From Flavobacteriales bacterium (GTDB lineage: Bacteria; Bacteroidota; Bacteroidia; Flavobacteriales_D; Sanyastnellaceae): DNA of 40,741 nucleotides. Position 1 is the stretch's first letter. Every line of letters begins with the position of its first letter. The notes below the pieces were generated by a model. That model ran no database searches and was not told where the DNA came from. It was given only the letters and a program-made list of their open reading frames with translations. The DNA lies in NCBI GenBank assembly GCA_947466425.1, contig CANIBZ010000020.1, positions 1 to 40,741 on the forward strand. Direction: 5' to 3'. Both the position numbers and the translations under genes were made by a program. Below, in pieces: positions 14,867 through 23,049 of this stretch.

Positions 14867-14875
14867 CGACCTTTT
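14847..14875. terminator. Bidirectional intrinsic terminator
   Basis: A-run (14847-14850), GGcCGTCAT (14851-14859), loop TGA, ATGACGaCC (14863-14871), T-run (14872-14875): a 9-position stem with one C-A mismatch, flanked by A4 and T4. It serves the barrel gene from the left and YceI from the right. The TGA stop of the barrel gene lies in the stem. Confidence 0.85.
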
Positions 14876-14896
14876 CCTACCTTAACTAATCAAAAC

Positions 14897-15508
14897 TTAC
14901 TTCTTCAAATCACCCACCAACTTCACGTTTAAAGTGAAGATGTTGTCAATTGCCTTATCTCCTAGGTTATCGAAAAATGCCGTAGAACCGTATTTCACAT
15001 CGAACTGCGAACGATCCACAGCCACACTACCTTCAACAAAAACTTGATTTCCACCACCGTTGATTTTCGCTGGGAACGATAATGATTTGGTAATTCCTTT
15101 AATGGTCATGTTACCGGTCACGTTGTGTGTAATTCCGTTATTTCCCTTCGCAACTGCAACAGAAGTTACTTCGAACATGGCATCTGGAAATGCAACTGTG
15201 TTAAAGAAATCATCATTTTTCAAGTGATTCAAAAAGTTTGCGTTTGTGCCTGGGTCTGAAATGTCCGTAATAGCCATGGCGTTCATATCAATTTTCACTT
15301 TTCCTGTTATACCTGCGTTTCCTTTTACATAAATTACACCGCTTGAAACACGCACCGTTCCAGTGTGTCCGCTACCCGTTACCTTCTTTGCGCTCCAAAC
15401 AATTGAACTCTTGTTGAAGTCTAAAATGTACTTTCCATCTGCTAATTGCGCTTGAACTCCCGCGGCTGAAACGATTGCTACGACTAATGCTAAAATTGCC
15501 TTTTTCAT
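14897..15508 (-). CDS. YceI family periplasmic lipid-binding protein
   Basis: 203 aa lipocalin-like protein. The signal peptide is MKKAILALVVAIVSAAGVQA; the mature part has DFNKSSIVWSAKKVTGSGHTG near residue 30, GNMTIKGITKSLSFPA near 130 and FDVKYGST near 168, the typical YceI pattern. Members bind isoprenoid or amide-type lipids in the periplasm, and their exact role is unclear. It lies 22 bases after the MarR gene, on the same transcript, and a MarR-controlled YceI is a common arrangement. An A/T-rich leader (AAAATAAAAATCAATCAA) replaces a Shine-Dalgarno sequence. Confidence 0.93.
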   Translation of the reverse strand: MKKAILALVVAIVSAAGVQAQLADGKYILDFNKSSIVWSAKKVTGSGHTGTVRVSSGVIYVKGNAGITGKVKIDMNAMAITDISDPGTNANFLNHLKNDDFFNTVAFPDAMFEVTSVAVAKGNNGITHNVTGNMTIKGITKSLSFPAKINGGGNQVFVEGSVAVDRSQFDVKYGSTAFFDNLGDKAIDNIFTLNVKLVGDLKK

Positions 15509-15530
15509 TTGATTGATTTTTATTTTTTGT

Positions 15531-15992
15531 TTATTTCTGATTTCTAATTTGATCGAGAGCGAAATTTAATGCCTCGGCATCTTTGGAAGACAATTGTTTT
15601 GCCATAATTGTTTTAAAGGAGGGCACCTTTTCATTTAATTCTTCCAAGAGGGAGATTCCCTTATCCGTAATTACAACATCCACTTGCCTTCTGTCTTTGT
15701 CACAAACTCTTCTTGAAACAAGCTTTCGTGCTTCTAGCTTATCCACTATGCGCGAAGCATTGCTGCTTTTGTCAATCATTCGCTCACACAAACCTGCTAC
15801 AGACATGGGTTGACCTTTTTGTCCGCGCAAAATCCGAAGTACGTTGAATTGCGGTAAGGAAATGTCGTAATCTTTTAAAGCCAACCTATTCCTCTCTCCG
15901 AACCATGCAGCTGTAAAGAGAATATTAATGCCCAACTTTTGGTAGGCATCGCTGAATTCTGATTGTTGTATCTCTTCTCCGATTGATTTCAC
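15531..15992 (-). CDS. MarR family transcriptional regulator
   Basis: 153 aa dimeric winged-helix regulator. LPQFNVLRILRGQKGQPMSVAGL holds the first helices, MIDKSSNASRIVDKLEARKLVSR the recognition helix, and VCDKDRRQVDVVITDKG the wing with its DxRR signature. I start it at the GTG (15992-15990), because the longer open frame begins at 16115, upstream of a perfect -7 box and of two operator-like palindromes. The next gene, YceI, follows in the same direction 22 bases later. Autoregulation is likely from the operator pair just upstream. The sensed compound is unknown. Confidence 0.88.
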   Translation of the reverse strand: MKSIGEEIQQSEFSDAYQKLGINILFTAAWFGERNRLALKDYDISLPQFNVLRILRGQKGQPMSVAGLCERMIDKSSNASRIVDKLEARKLVSRRVCDKDRRQVDVVITDKGISLLEELNEKVPSFKTIMAKQLSSKDAEALNFALDQIRNQK

Positions 15993-15996
15993 GATG

Positions 15997-16004
15997 CAAA
16001 TATA
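15997..16004 (-). promoter_or_regulatory. -7 element of the marR-yceI operon
   Basis: The minus strand reads TATATTTG (perfect TAnnTTTG), then CATC and the GTG start codon, so the transcript would start at or next to the GTG. The box abuts the first operator palindrome. Confidence 0.6.
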
Positions 16005-16030
16005 TGTACATACATTTAATGTACCTACAT
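16004..16030. promoter_or_regulatory. Two operator-like palindromes for MarR
   Basis: ATGTACATACAT (16004-16015) and ATGTACCTACAT (16019-16030) are both ATGTA-N2-TACAT, separated by 3 bp. They share 11 of 12 bases and fill the region just upstream of the -7 box of marR, where a bound repressor would exclude RNA polymerase. Confidence 0.65.
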
Positions 16031-16126
16031 CTTTCTTTATAATTTTTCTTTCCCTCTTCGAAATTGAATAAAACAATGATGGTCGTATAGGCCCAAAGGG
16101 CACTAAATTCGCCAAAATATTTCAAG

Positions 16127-17956
16127 GTGAAAGAAAGCGCTACTGCCCCAAAAAAGAAAATTTCAAAAGCGACAATCTCCAGTGCCATGGGCTTGTTTCG
16201 TTATTTACGTCCTTACGCATTTTCCTTTTTTATTGGAATGCTTTTGCTTGTGGTTTCCGGATTACTCGTTATTGTGATTACCGCACTACTCGGATTCCTT
16301 TTGACTCCGAATGCCCAGGCTGCTTTGCCTGGCGGTGCATTAACTCAATCACTCTTGTCGGCTATTCATTGGGAAGGTGAGGGAATGACCTCCAAAACAC
16401 TCGTTGCATTGGTTGGCTTGCTAATCATACAAGGTGTATTCTCATTCTTTCGAGTTTATCTGTTTTCTTATGTTTCTGAAAACGCAATGCTTGCCTTACG
16501 CAAGGATACTTATTCACGAATCATACGCATGCCCATTCAGTTCTACAACGAACGAAGAGTGGGAGATTTAAGCAGTCGAATCACTTCCGACATAACTGCC
16601 ATTCAAGAAACACTTACCACCACGCTTGCCGAATTCCTTCGTCAATCCGTTATCATTTTCGTGGGTGTGGGTTGGTTGGTTTCATACTCACCGTATCTCA
16701 CACTTGTTATGTTGGGAACACTACCGGTCATCATTGTTGTCATGGTATTTTTCGGGCGTTACATAAAAAAACTGAGCAAGGAAACGCAAGATAAAGTTGC
16801 AGAATCTGGTGTGGTGTTGAATGAAACATTTACCGGTGTTGTTAGTGTGAAAAGCTACAGCAACGAGCCGTTTGAAATATCTCGTTACTACAAACGCATT
16901 TTAGATGTCCGTGCAAATGCCATGAAGAGTGCCATCTGGCGCGGCATGTTTGGTACGTTCATTATTATTTTCTTATTCGGAACACTGGGACTTGTGATTG
17001 GTGTGGGCGCGCATTTGCAACAAACCGGACAATTGCCTGTTGAAGTGCTTCCGCAGTTCATTATGCTAACTGGATTAATTGCAGGATCTATAGGCGGCCT
17101 TGCTGCACAAATGGGGTCTCTTCAACGCAGCCTCGGAATTATAGATTCAGTGATGGAAATACTTGCCATGGAGCCAGAAAATATTCCTGAGGAAGAAACA
17201 GCCGTAGAAAAACAATTCAACGGAACGTTCGAGTTTAAAAACGTTTCGTTCAACTACGCCATCAGAGCGGAAATGGCCGTGCTCAAAGATGTTTCTTTCG
17301 AAGTAAAAGAAGGAGAACAAATTGCACTTGTGGGCTCTTCGGGTTCAGGAAAATCAACCATTGCGAATCTCTTGCTTCGCTTTTATGATGCAACGGAAGG
17401 AGACATTCTTTACGACGGTGTTTCGTTTTCTAATTGGAAATTACACGACTTGCGTAAAAGCATGGCTTATGTTCCTCAAGAGGTTTTGTTGTTTGGTGGA
17501 AGTATACGTGAGAACATTGCGTACGGAAAGCCTTCGGCTTCTGACGAAGAAATTAAATCAGCAGCCGAACGCGCTAACGCTTGGGAATTCATTGAACAAT
17601 TTACGGAAGGTTGGGACACCATTGTTGGAGATCGTGGAATACAACTTTCAGGCGGACAGCGTCAGCGAATTGCCATTGCACGCGCCATTCTGAAAGATCC
17701 GAAACTTCTCATCTTAGACGAAGCTACTTCAGCTTTAGATACAGAGAACGAAAGAGCGGTTCAACTGGCTCTTGATGAGCTCATGAAAAACAGAACATCT
17801 TTGGTTATTGCGCACCGCCTTTCTACCATTCGCAATGCAACAAAAATTATTGTTTTAGACGGAGGAAGTATTGTTGAAACAGGAACGCACCAAGAGCTGA
17901 TGCAAAAAGACAGTGCTTATTTGAAGATGGTTGAGTTGCAGGATAGAACAAAATAA
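16127..17956 (+). CDS. ABC transporter, MsbA-type permease-ATPase fusion
   Basis: 609 aa half-transporter. Six membrane segments run over about residues 28-330, followed by the ATPase: GSSGSGKST (Walker A near 405), LSGGQRQR (signature), LLILDEATSALD (Walker B) and IAHRLSTI (H-loop). The overall form is that of lipid A/multidrug exporters of the MsbA type, so export of a lipid or lipophilic compound is the likely job. The GTG at 16127 is the longest start; ATG at 16187 (MGLFRYLRPY) is the alternative and would drop a lysine-rich N-terminus. It stands 23 bases before the acyltransferase gene. Confidence 0.93.
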   Translation: MKESATAPKKKISKATISSAMGLFRYLRPYAFSFFIGMLLLVVSGLLVIVITALLGFLLTPNAQAALPGGALTQSLLSAIHWEGEGMTSKTLVALVGLLIIQGVFSFFRVYLFSYVSENAMLALRKDTYSRIIRMPIQFYNERRVGDLSSRITSDITAIQETLTTTLAEFLRQSVIIFVGVGWLVSYSPYLTLVMLGTLPVIIVVMVFFGRYIKKLSKETQDKVAESGVVLNETFTGVVSVKSYSNEPFEISRYYKRILDVRANAMKSAIWRGMFGTFIIIFLFGTLGLVIGVGAHLQQTGQLPVEVLPQFIMLTGLIAGSIGGLAAQMGSLQRSLGIIDSVMEILAMEPENIPEEETAVEKQFNGTFEFKNVSFNYAIRAEMAVLKDVSFEVKEGEQIALVGSSGSGKSTIANLLLRFYDATEGDILYDGVSFSNWKLHDLRKSMAYVPQEVLLFGGSIRENIAYGKPSASDEEIKSAAERANAWEFIEQFTEGWDTIVGDRGIQLSGGQRQRIAIARAILKDPKLLILDEATSALDTENERAVQLALDELMKNRTSLVIAHRLSTIRNATKIIVLDGGSIVETGTHQELMQKDSAYLKMVELQDRTK

Positions 17957-17979
17957 AGTTATCTTCGTTTCTTTTCGCT

Positions 17980-19275
17980 ATGCGTAGATCTTGGTTGTAC
18001 GAATTTTTTAGAATCATTTTAGTTTTTGGGCTCCGACTCTTTCACAGAAAGTTTCGTGTAGTTGGCTATGAAAATTTAAAAGGAAGCGAGATCCCCACTA
18101 TTGTTGTTGGAAATCATCAGAACGCTCTACTTGACCCTCTACTTTGCTGCACAATAATCAGCCAACAACTACACTGGCTCACACGCTCAGATGTTTTTAA
18201 ACCAGGGCTTGTTTCTTTCCTTTTGAGAAAAGTAAACATGCTCCCTGTCTACCGTGAAAAAGATAATGTAGCAGATCTTCGTGATCGCAACGAAGCAATC
18301 TTCCAACAGTGTTACAAGCGTTTGAATCGCGGTCATTGGATTAGTCTTTTTCCTGAAGGAACCCACAAAGGAAAAAAATCGCTCAACACTCCCCTTAAGA
18401 AAGGAATCGGAAGATTAATCATTGGCACTTTTGAAGCAAATCCAAACTTGCAACAAATTCGGATTTTATCCTTAGGGTTGGAGTATTCTGAGTTCTTCGA
18501 AAAAGATGGTAACTTCCTACTGCGCATTGGACAACCCATTGTGCTTTCAAAAGAAGATTACACCACGGCGAACAAAGCTATTTGGGCGAATGAATTGGTA
18601 GCTGAAATAAGTCAGCATTTACAGACGGTTATGACGGACATCCGTAACGAAGAGTATTACGAAGAGTACATCACCATTCAAGACCTTTTGCATTTTGTGA
18701 ATCCGTATAACGATTGGCACGAGAACGTGCTTATTTATCAGGATATGGTTAACTCAAATAAATTCGAACAACCACAATTCCTGGAGGAACTTAAAACGTT
18801 CAATGAACTTTCAAAAGAACTTAGATTTTCAAATCGAATCGAATTCGATTCAAACCAATGGCAATTCTGGAATACCCTTCGCGTGTTCGTCACAGTTCCA
18901 TTTAATCTTGTCGGTAAAATTATCTTCTTCCCTATTTCGAATTTCACCGAGAACTTTGTTCAAACCAAATTAAAGGATCCGCTTTTCCGAAATTCCATTC
19001 GCATTTCATTCAAGCTATTCTTCAGCATTCCTTACATTTTCATTCTTGCCATAGCCTTTCCTATTTTCGGGATAAACTATTTTATTGGAGTGCTTATTCT
19101 TATTGGAACTGGTGTATTTGAAGTTCGTTCACGCATGCGCATCGACCGCTTCAAAAAAATTATTAAATACAAAAAAGATTGTTCCCAGCGAAGTACAGAT
19201 TATTCCAAATGGAAGACCGCGCAAGAGCAATGTATTCGTCAATTAAAAGAAATTTGTAATGAACAGAATAAATAG
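17980..19275 (+). CDS. PlsC-like 1-acylglycerol-3-phosphate acyltransferase, long form
   Basis: 431 aa membrane-bound acyltransferase. NHQNALLD near residue 46 gives the HX4D catalytic motif, and FPEGTHKG near 125 is the substrate-binding motif of the PlsC family. Typical PlsC proteins are about 240 aa; this one has an extra 200 residues with two hydrophobic segments near 310-325 and 345-390. The long version may acylate other lipids. It lies between the MsbA-like exporter and the VOC gene, and its 3' end overlaps the VOC start by 17 bases. The three genes may share a transcript, giving a lipid-related context. Confidence 0.88.
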   Translation: MRRSWLYEFFRIILVFGLRLFHRKFRVVGYENLKGSEIPTIVVGNHQNALLDPLLCCTIISQQLHWLTRSDVFKPGLVSFLLRKVNMLPVYREKDNVADLRDRNEAIFQQCYKRLNRGHWISLFPEGTHKGKKSLNTPLKKGIGRLIIGTFEANPNLQQIRILSLGLEYSEFFEKDGNFLLRIGQPIVLSKEDYTTANKAIWANELVAEISQHLQTVMTDIRNEEYYEEYITIQDLLHFVNPYNDWHENVLIYQDMVNSNKFEQPQFLEELKTFNELSKELRFSNRIEFDSNQWQFWNTLRVFVTVPFNLVGKIIFFPISNFTENFVQTKLKDPLFRNSIRISFKLFFSIPYIFILAIAFPIFGINYFIGVLILIGTGVFEVRSRMRIDRFKKIIKYKKDCSQRSTDYSKWKTAQEQCIRQLKEICNEQNK

Positions 19276-20314
19276 CATTCAGCACATTGGTGTTGCCGTG
19301 CAAGACATGGATGCTTCACTGAAATATTACCGCCAGATTTTCGGAATGAACATTCCGTTTTTCGATAGTGTTCAACCTGCACCGCTTATGGATTGCTATA
19401 CGCACGGAAAAACCATTACCAAGCGCGCAAGCATGATAATGAATCTTCAAGGTGGTTGTGCAATGGAAGTTATTCGTCCAACAACCTTCGAACCTCGCAA
19501 GGCCGATTTTCAAATCAAAGTGGGAGATCTTCATATCTTCCAAGTACACATGAAGTCGCGCGATGTGAAAAATATGCATGCCTATTGCACTAGCAACGGC
19601 GCACTTAATTTGAGTGAAATTCAGTTGAATCCTGCGCAACAACAAGTCTTCGATTTAACTGATATTGACGGTAATTTTTTTCGCGTGGAACCAACTACTG
19701 AATGCTACAGAGACATGGGACACCCGAGCAATGGTGTTGCGGGATGCAGCATTGGTGTGACCAACATAGATGCGGCACTCAATCTTTATTCAAACCTGTT
19801 GGGATACGACGAAATTGTTTTCGACCGAACAGGGACATTCAACGACTGGGGACATCTTCCAGGTGGAAAAGAGCAATACCGTCGTGTTCGTTTAAAGCAA
19901 TCGGCTCCGACTGGAGGCGGCTTCGCGCGTGTAATGGGCGCCACATTCATTGAATTGGTTCAAGCGTTGGATCGTGTTCCTGCAAGAACGTTCAAAGGAC
20001 GCATTTGGGGAGATTCTGGATTTGTTCATCTTGGATTAGATGTGAAGGGAATGAAAAAATTGGGCGAAAATTTAGCCGATCAAGGGTTTGCTTTCAGATG
20101 CGACAGCAACGATGCGTTGAGCATGGGACAAACGAAAGTGCATTGCACCTATATCGATGATCTAGACGGTACGCTCATAGAATTAATCGAAGTGTACAAA
20201 GTTCCAATTGTAGAAAAATGGGGAATCTTTTTGAATGTTGAAAAGCGTGACCCACTGAAACCGCTTCCAAACTTTATGTTGAATGCGCTTCGCTTTTCTC
20301 GAATTAAAGACTAA
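19259..20314 (+). CDS. VOC superfamily protein with two glyoxalase-like domains
   Basis: 351 aa with two vicinal-oxygen-chelate domains: residues 1-150 (opening QHIGVAVQDMDASLKYYRQIFGM) and 155-320 (SIGVTNIDAALNLYSNLLGYD), with metal-ligand-like His8 and GFVHLGLDV. The pattern resembles methylmalonyl-CoA epimerase or glyoxalase/dioxygenase modules duplicated in one chain. The reaction cannot be assigned. Overlap with the acyltransferase 3' end suggests co-transcription. The stop overlaps the stop region of the convergent SDR by 4 bases. Confidence 0.8.
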   Translation: MNRINSIQHIGVAVQDMDASLKYYRQIFGMNIPFFDSVQPAPLMDCYTHGKTITKRASMIMNLQGGCAMEVIRPTTFEPRKADFQIKVGDLHIFQVHMKSRDVKNMHAYCTSNGALNLSEIQLNPAQQQVFDLTDIDGNFFRVEPTTECYRDMGHPSNGVAGCSIGVTNIDAALNLYSNLLGYDEIVFDRTGTFNDWGHLPGGKEQYRRVRLKQSAPTGGGFARVMGATFIELVQALDRVPARTFKGRIWGDSGFVHLGLDVKGMKKLGENLADQGFAFRCDSNDALSMGQTKVHCTYIDDLDGTLIELIEVYKVPIVEKWGIFLNVEKRDPLKPLPNFMLNALRFSRIKD

Positions 20315-21102
20315 CGGGCAGCCTGTTTCTTTAAGATTTTCTTAAATAGTTTCGGAAAGTAACGGTGTAAAAACAGCGCGCGCAATTCTTTTCCACCTAC
20401 ACCAAACTCGTCTTTATCGGCAGCAATTCCCTTCAAGATTTGTCTCGCACACTCTTCTGAAGAAATTCCTTGCGCCTGATTATTATCCATTTCTCCAGAA
20501 GGATTCCCAGACTTGTCCAAAGCGTGCTTCGAAATTTCAGTTGCAATAAATCCCGGTGTTATTAAAGTCACCCGAATACCTAAATCTTCTACCTCCATGC
20601 GCAACGAATCGAAAAATCCATGCAGCGCATGCTTCGAAGCTGAATAGGCCGAACGTAAATAAAATCCCCATTTGCCTGTTAAACTGGAAATGGTAACAAT
20701 TCGACCAGAACCCCGTGCCAACATTTGAGGCAAAACAGCTTTGGTCATTTGAACATGTCCGAAGTAATTTACTTCGAAAATTTTCCGGTCATTTTCTATG
20801 GAGGTTTCTGCAGTCATTGAACGCTGACTAATTCCACCGTTGTTGAATAAAATATCGATCTCGAACTTCGACAACACATCATTAGACACTTCCAGAATAG
20901 ATTCCCCTTTGGTTAAATCTAAAGGAAAAATATGAACTTTATCAGAATCTACGCAGGACGCTTTAACACGCTCCAACTCTTCCCTTCTTCGTGATGATAT
21001 TATTACCACCGCTCCATCAGCATTGAAAGCCTTTGCAACAGCTTCACCTATGCCGCTACTTGCACCCGTAATCCACACCACTTTATTTTGAAATTGTCCC
21101 AT
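20311..21102 (-). CDS. SDR family oxidoreductase (DHRS-type)
   Basis: 263 aa. TGASSGIG (residues 12-19), FNNGGISQ (near 88), the catalytic serine in TISSLTG and YSASKHAL complete a classical SDR active site. The C-terminus (RYFPKLFKKILKKQAAR) is basic and hydrophobic, as in membrane-associated DHRS7-like dehydrogenases. The substrate is unknown. Stop codon region overlaps the convergent VOC gene. It is divergent from the response regulator gene, and the 11-bp tandem repeat (21131-21152) lies between them, so it might also be controlled by that system. Confidence 0.9.
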   Translation of the reverse strand: MGQFQNKVVWITGASSGIGEAVAKAFNADGAVVIISSRRREELERVKASCVDSDKVHIFPLDLTKGESILEVSNDVLSKFEIDILFNNGGISQRSMTAETSIENDRKIFEVNYFGHVQMTKAVLPQMLARGSGRIVTISSLTGKWGFYLRSAYSASKHALHGFFDSLRMEVEDLGIRVTLITPGFIATEISKHALDKSGNPSGEMDNNQAQGISSEECARQILKGIAADKDEFGVGGKELRALFLHRYFPKLFKKILKKQAAR

Positions 21103-21130
21103 TTTTATATCATTTCCGCGTTAAGAAAAC

Positions 21131-21152
21131 TTAACTTTAGGTTAACCTTAGG
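21131..21152 (+). promoter_or_regulatory. 11-bp tandem direct repeat, candidate PhoB-like operator
   Basis: TTAACTTTAGG (21131-21141) is followed immediately by TTAACCTTAGG (21142-21152), one mismatch in 11. Direct repeats on an 11-bp period are the usual binding form of OmpR/PhoB-family regulators. A further TTAAG sits 10 bp upstream (21121). The repeat ends 4 bp before the TTG of the response-regulator promoter. Confidence 0.6.
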
Positions 21153-21156
21153 CGTC

Positions 21157-21186
21157 TTGTAAATCTTTAAAAGACTCATACCTTCG
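21157..21186 (+). promoter_or_regulatory. Promoter of the two-component operon
   Basis: TTG (21157-21159), a 19-bp spacer and TACCTTCG (21179-21186, one mismatch to TAnnTTTG) form a Bacteroidota-type promoter about 33 bases before the ATG at 21220. It lies just downstream of the direct repeat. Confidence 0.6.
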
Positions 21187-21219
21187 TTCCGAATAACTCG
21201 TTTCAAAGATTGCAATAGA

Positions 21220-21897
21220 ATGGCAAAAAAACCAAAAATACTTTGTGTAGATGATGAACAAGACATTCTTGACTTGCTCACATTTAATTTGGAAAAAGAA
21301 GGGTATGATGTCTGCACCGCGCTGAATGGAAAAAAAGGACTTGAAGTTGCGAAAAGAGAATTGCCCGATTTAATTATTCTAGATGTTATGATGCCCGAAA
21401 TGGATGGTATGGAAACGTGCAGAGAAATTCGAGAAATTCCTTCCTTACAAAATGTTGTCATTACTTTTTTAACTGCACGAAACGAAGACTATAGCCAAAT
21501 TGCAGGATTCGAAGCAGGAGCAGATGATTTCATAACGAAACCTATTCGCCAACGTTTGCTTGTGTCTAAAATCAAAGCCCTACTTCGCAGATCTGGTCCT
21601 ACAGATGCAAAAAAAGACATGAGTATCGGTGGAATTGAAATTGATCGAGAAAAATATTTAGTGACTAAAGACGGTGTTCAAATTCAACTTCCAAAAAAAG
21701 AATTCGAACTTTTAGTATTGCTATCTAGCGCCCCAGGCCGCGTATTTACAAGAGAAAACATTCTTAACTCCATTTGGGGAAATGATGTGATTGTTGGTGA
21801 CCGAACCATTGATGTTCACATTCGCAAACTACGTGAAAAATTAGGTGACGAAAATTTTAAAACAATTAAAGGTGTCGGATACAAATTCGAAGCCTGA
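21220..21897 (+). CDS. PhoB/OmpR-type response regulator
   Basis: 225 aa. The receiver domain has the acidic pair Asp11-Asp12, phosphoacceptor Asp55 in LIILDVMMPEMDG, Thr85 and Lys107 in ITKPIR. The C-terminal winged helix (about 130-225) has the recognition-helix segment DRTIDVHIRKLREKLG. It lies directly before a PhoR-like kinase, separated by 18 bases, and thus forms a two-component pair. It resembles PhoB more than other OmpR-type regulators, but the phosphate-starvation role is inferred only. Confidence 0.93.
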   Translation: MAKKPKILCVDDEQDILDLLTFNLEKEGYDVCTALNGKKGLEVAKRELPDLIILDVMMPEMDGMETCREIREIPSLQNVVITFLTARNEDYSQIAGFEAGADDFITKPIRQRLLVSKIKALLRRSGPTDAKKDMSIGGIEIDREKYLVTKDGVQIQLPKKEFELLVLLSSAPGRVFTRENILNSIWGNDVIVGDRTIDVHIRKLREKLGDENFKTIKGVGYKFEA

Positions 21898-21915
21898 ATG
21901 TTTTAAATTCGAAGA

Positions 21916-22959
21916 GTGAACGTTCGAACTCCAAAACAAGTCGCGCTGGTCTCAGCGCTTTTCGTTGTCTTGCCTCTGGCAACTGTTTATTTCATACTGG
22001 CCTACTTTCTTGAACGCGATTTCGAAATTGAATTGCTTCTTCTATTTATAGCACTTGGAATGTCTATCACGTATTTCGTGGTTTACACATTTATTGAAAG
22101 ATTCCTCTACAGTAAAGTAAAGCTGATATACAAGACCATTCACTCCTTTAAAACACAAGCTGAAAAAAAAGGATTAGAAATGAGCACCGATATCTTGGCA
22201 GAGGTTAATCAGGATGTAGCGCATTGGGCAGAGGAAAAAATTGAAGAGATTAAAGACCTTCAAAAGACAGATAACTTCCGGAAAGAATTCGTTGGTAACC
22301 TTGCTCACGAATTAAAGACTCCCATATTCAATATTCAAGGATATTTAGATACCCTTGCCGAAAACGACGACATGGATTCAGAGCTTCGTCGGAAATTTCT
22401 TGACCGAGCAATCTCTAGCTGTGAAAGATTGGAGCACTTAGTCGCTGATTTAGACGAAATTTCTCAACTTGAAAGTGGCGCTATCATGTTAAAAATTGTT
22501 CGATTCGATATTTTACAACTCGCGCACGACGTTTGTGAATCACTCGAAAAATTCGCGACGGAAAAAAAAGTAAACCTTTTCGTGAAGAACGGTCCCTTCA
22601 ACGAATTGTGGGTAAAAGCCGACAGAAATAAAATAGAGCAAGTGCTTATTAACCTCATCGTAAACAGCGTGAACTACGGAAACGAAGGGGGCGAGACACG
22701 CATTCGTTTTTACGATATGAACGATAATATTTTGGTTGAAGTGGCAGACAACGGAATTGGAATTGCCAAAGAACATTTAGCCCGATTGTTCGAACGTTTT
22801 TATCGCGTTGATAAAAGTCGTTCTCGTCATGAGGGTGGCTCTGGTCTGGGTCTAGCGATATGCAAGCACATTATTGAAAGTCATCAGCAAACCTTGAGTG
22901 TAAGAAGCACCGAAGAAGTGGGAAGCACTTTTGGCTTCACCATTAAAAAAGCGAATTAA
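21916..22959 (+). CDS. PhoR-like sensor histidine kinase
   Basis: 347 aa, starting at a GTG. Two membrane segments (about 9-31 and 37-60) with almost no periplasmic loop, then a linker and the kinase: HELKTPIFNIQGY with phosphoacceptor His131, NLIVNSVNYG (N box), DNGIGI (G1) and GSGLGLAICKH (G2). Lacking a sensor loop and a PAS domain, it probably senses a membrane or cytoplasmic partner such as a phosphate transporter complex. It is 18 bases downstream of the response regulator, whose gene ends within an AAATTCGAAG repeat that recurs in front of this start. Confidence 0.92.
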   Translation: MNVRTPKQVALVSALFVVLPLATVYFILAYFLERDFEIELLLLFIALGMSITYFVVYTFIERFLYSKVKLIYKTIHSFKTQAEKKGLEMSTDILAEVNQDVAHWAEEKIEEIKDLQKTDNFRKEFVGNLAHELKTPIFNIQGYLDTLAENDDMDSELRRKFLDRAISSCERLEHLVADLDEISQLESGAIMLKIVRFDILQLAHDVCESLEKFATEKKVNLFVKNGPFNELWVKADRNKIEQVLINLIVNSVNYGNEGGETRIRFYDMNDNILVEVADNGIGIAKEHLARLFERFYRVDKSRSRHEGGSGLGLAICKHIIESHQQTLSVRSTEEVGSTFGFTIKKAN

Positions 22960-22960
22960 C

Positions 22961-22991
22961 TTTTTGTGGCGCTTAGCATCCTTTACTTTTG
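22961..22991 (+). promoter_or_regulatory. mfd promoter
   Basis: TTTTTG (22961-22966), a 17-bp spacer and TACTTTTG (22984-22991, perfect TAnnTTTG) make a complete Bacteroidota promoter. The predicted leader before the mfd ATG (23050) is about 50 bases and begins with a stable hairpin. Confidence 0.75.
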
Positions 22992-23004
22992 CTGAAACAA
23001 AATT

Positions 23005-23026
23005 CCCCGAGAAATCAATCTTGGGG
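23005..23026 (+). other. Hairpin at the head of the mfd leader
   Basis: CCCCGAGA (23005-23012), loop AATCAA, TCTTGGGG (23019-23026): 8 bp with one G-T pair. It lies within 15 bases of the predicted transcript start and has a short TTT after it. It may protect the mRNA 5' end or end transcription coming from the kinase gene. Confidence 0.45.
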
Positions 23027-23049
23027 TTTAGTCGTTTGATGAAGCACCT

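Noticed and set aside
15993-16115. Longer MarR start at 16115
   Set aside because: It would put the perfect -7 box and both operator palindromes inside the coding region, so the GTG at 15992 is preferred.
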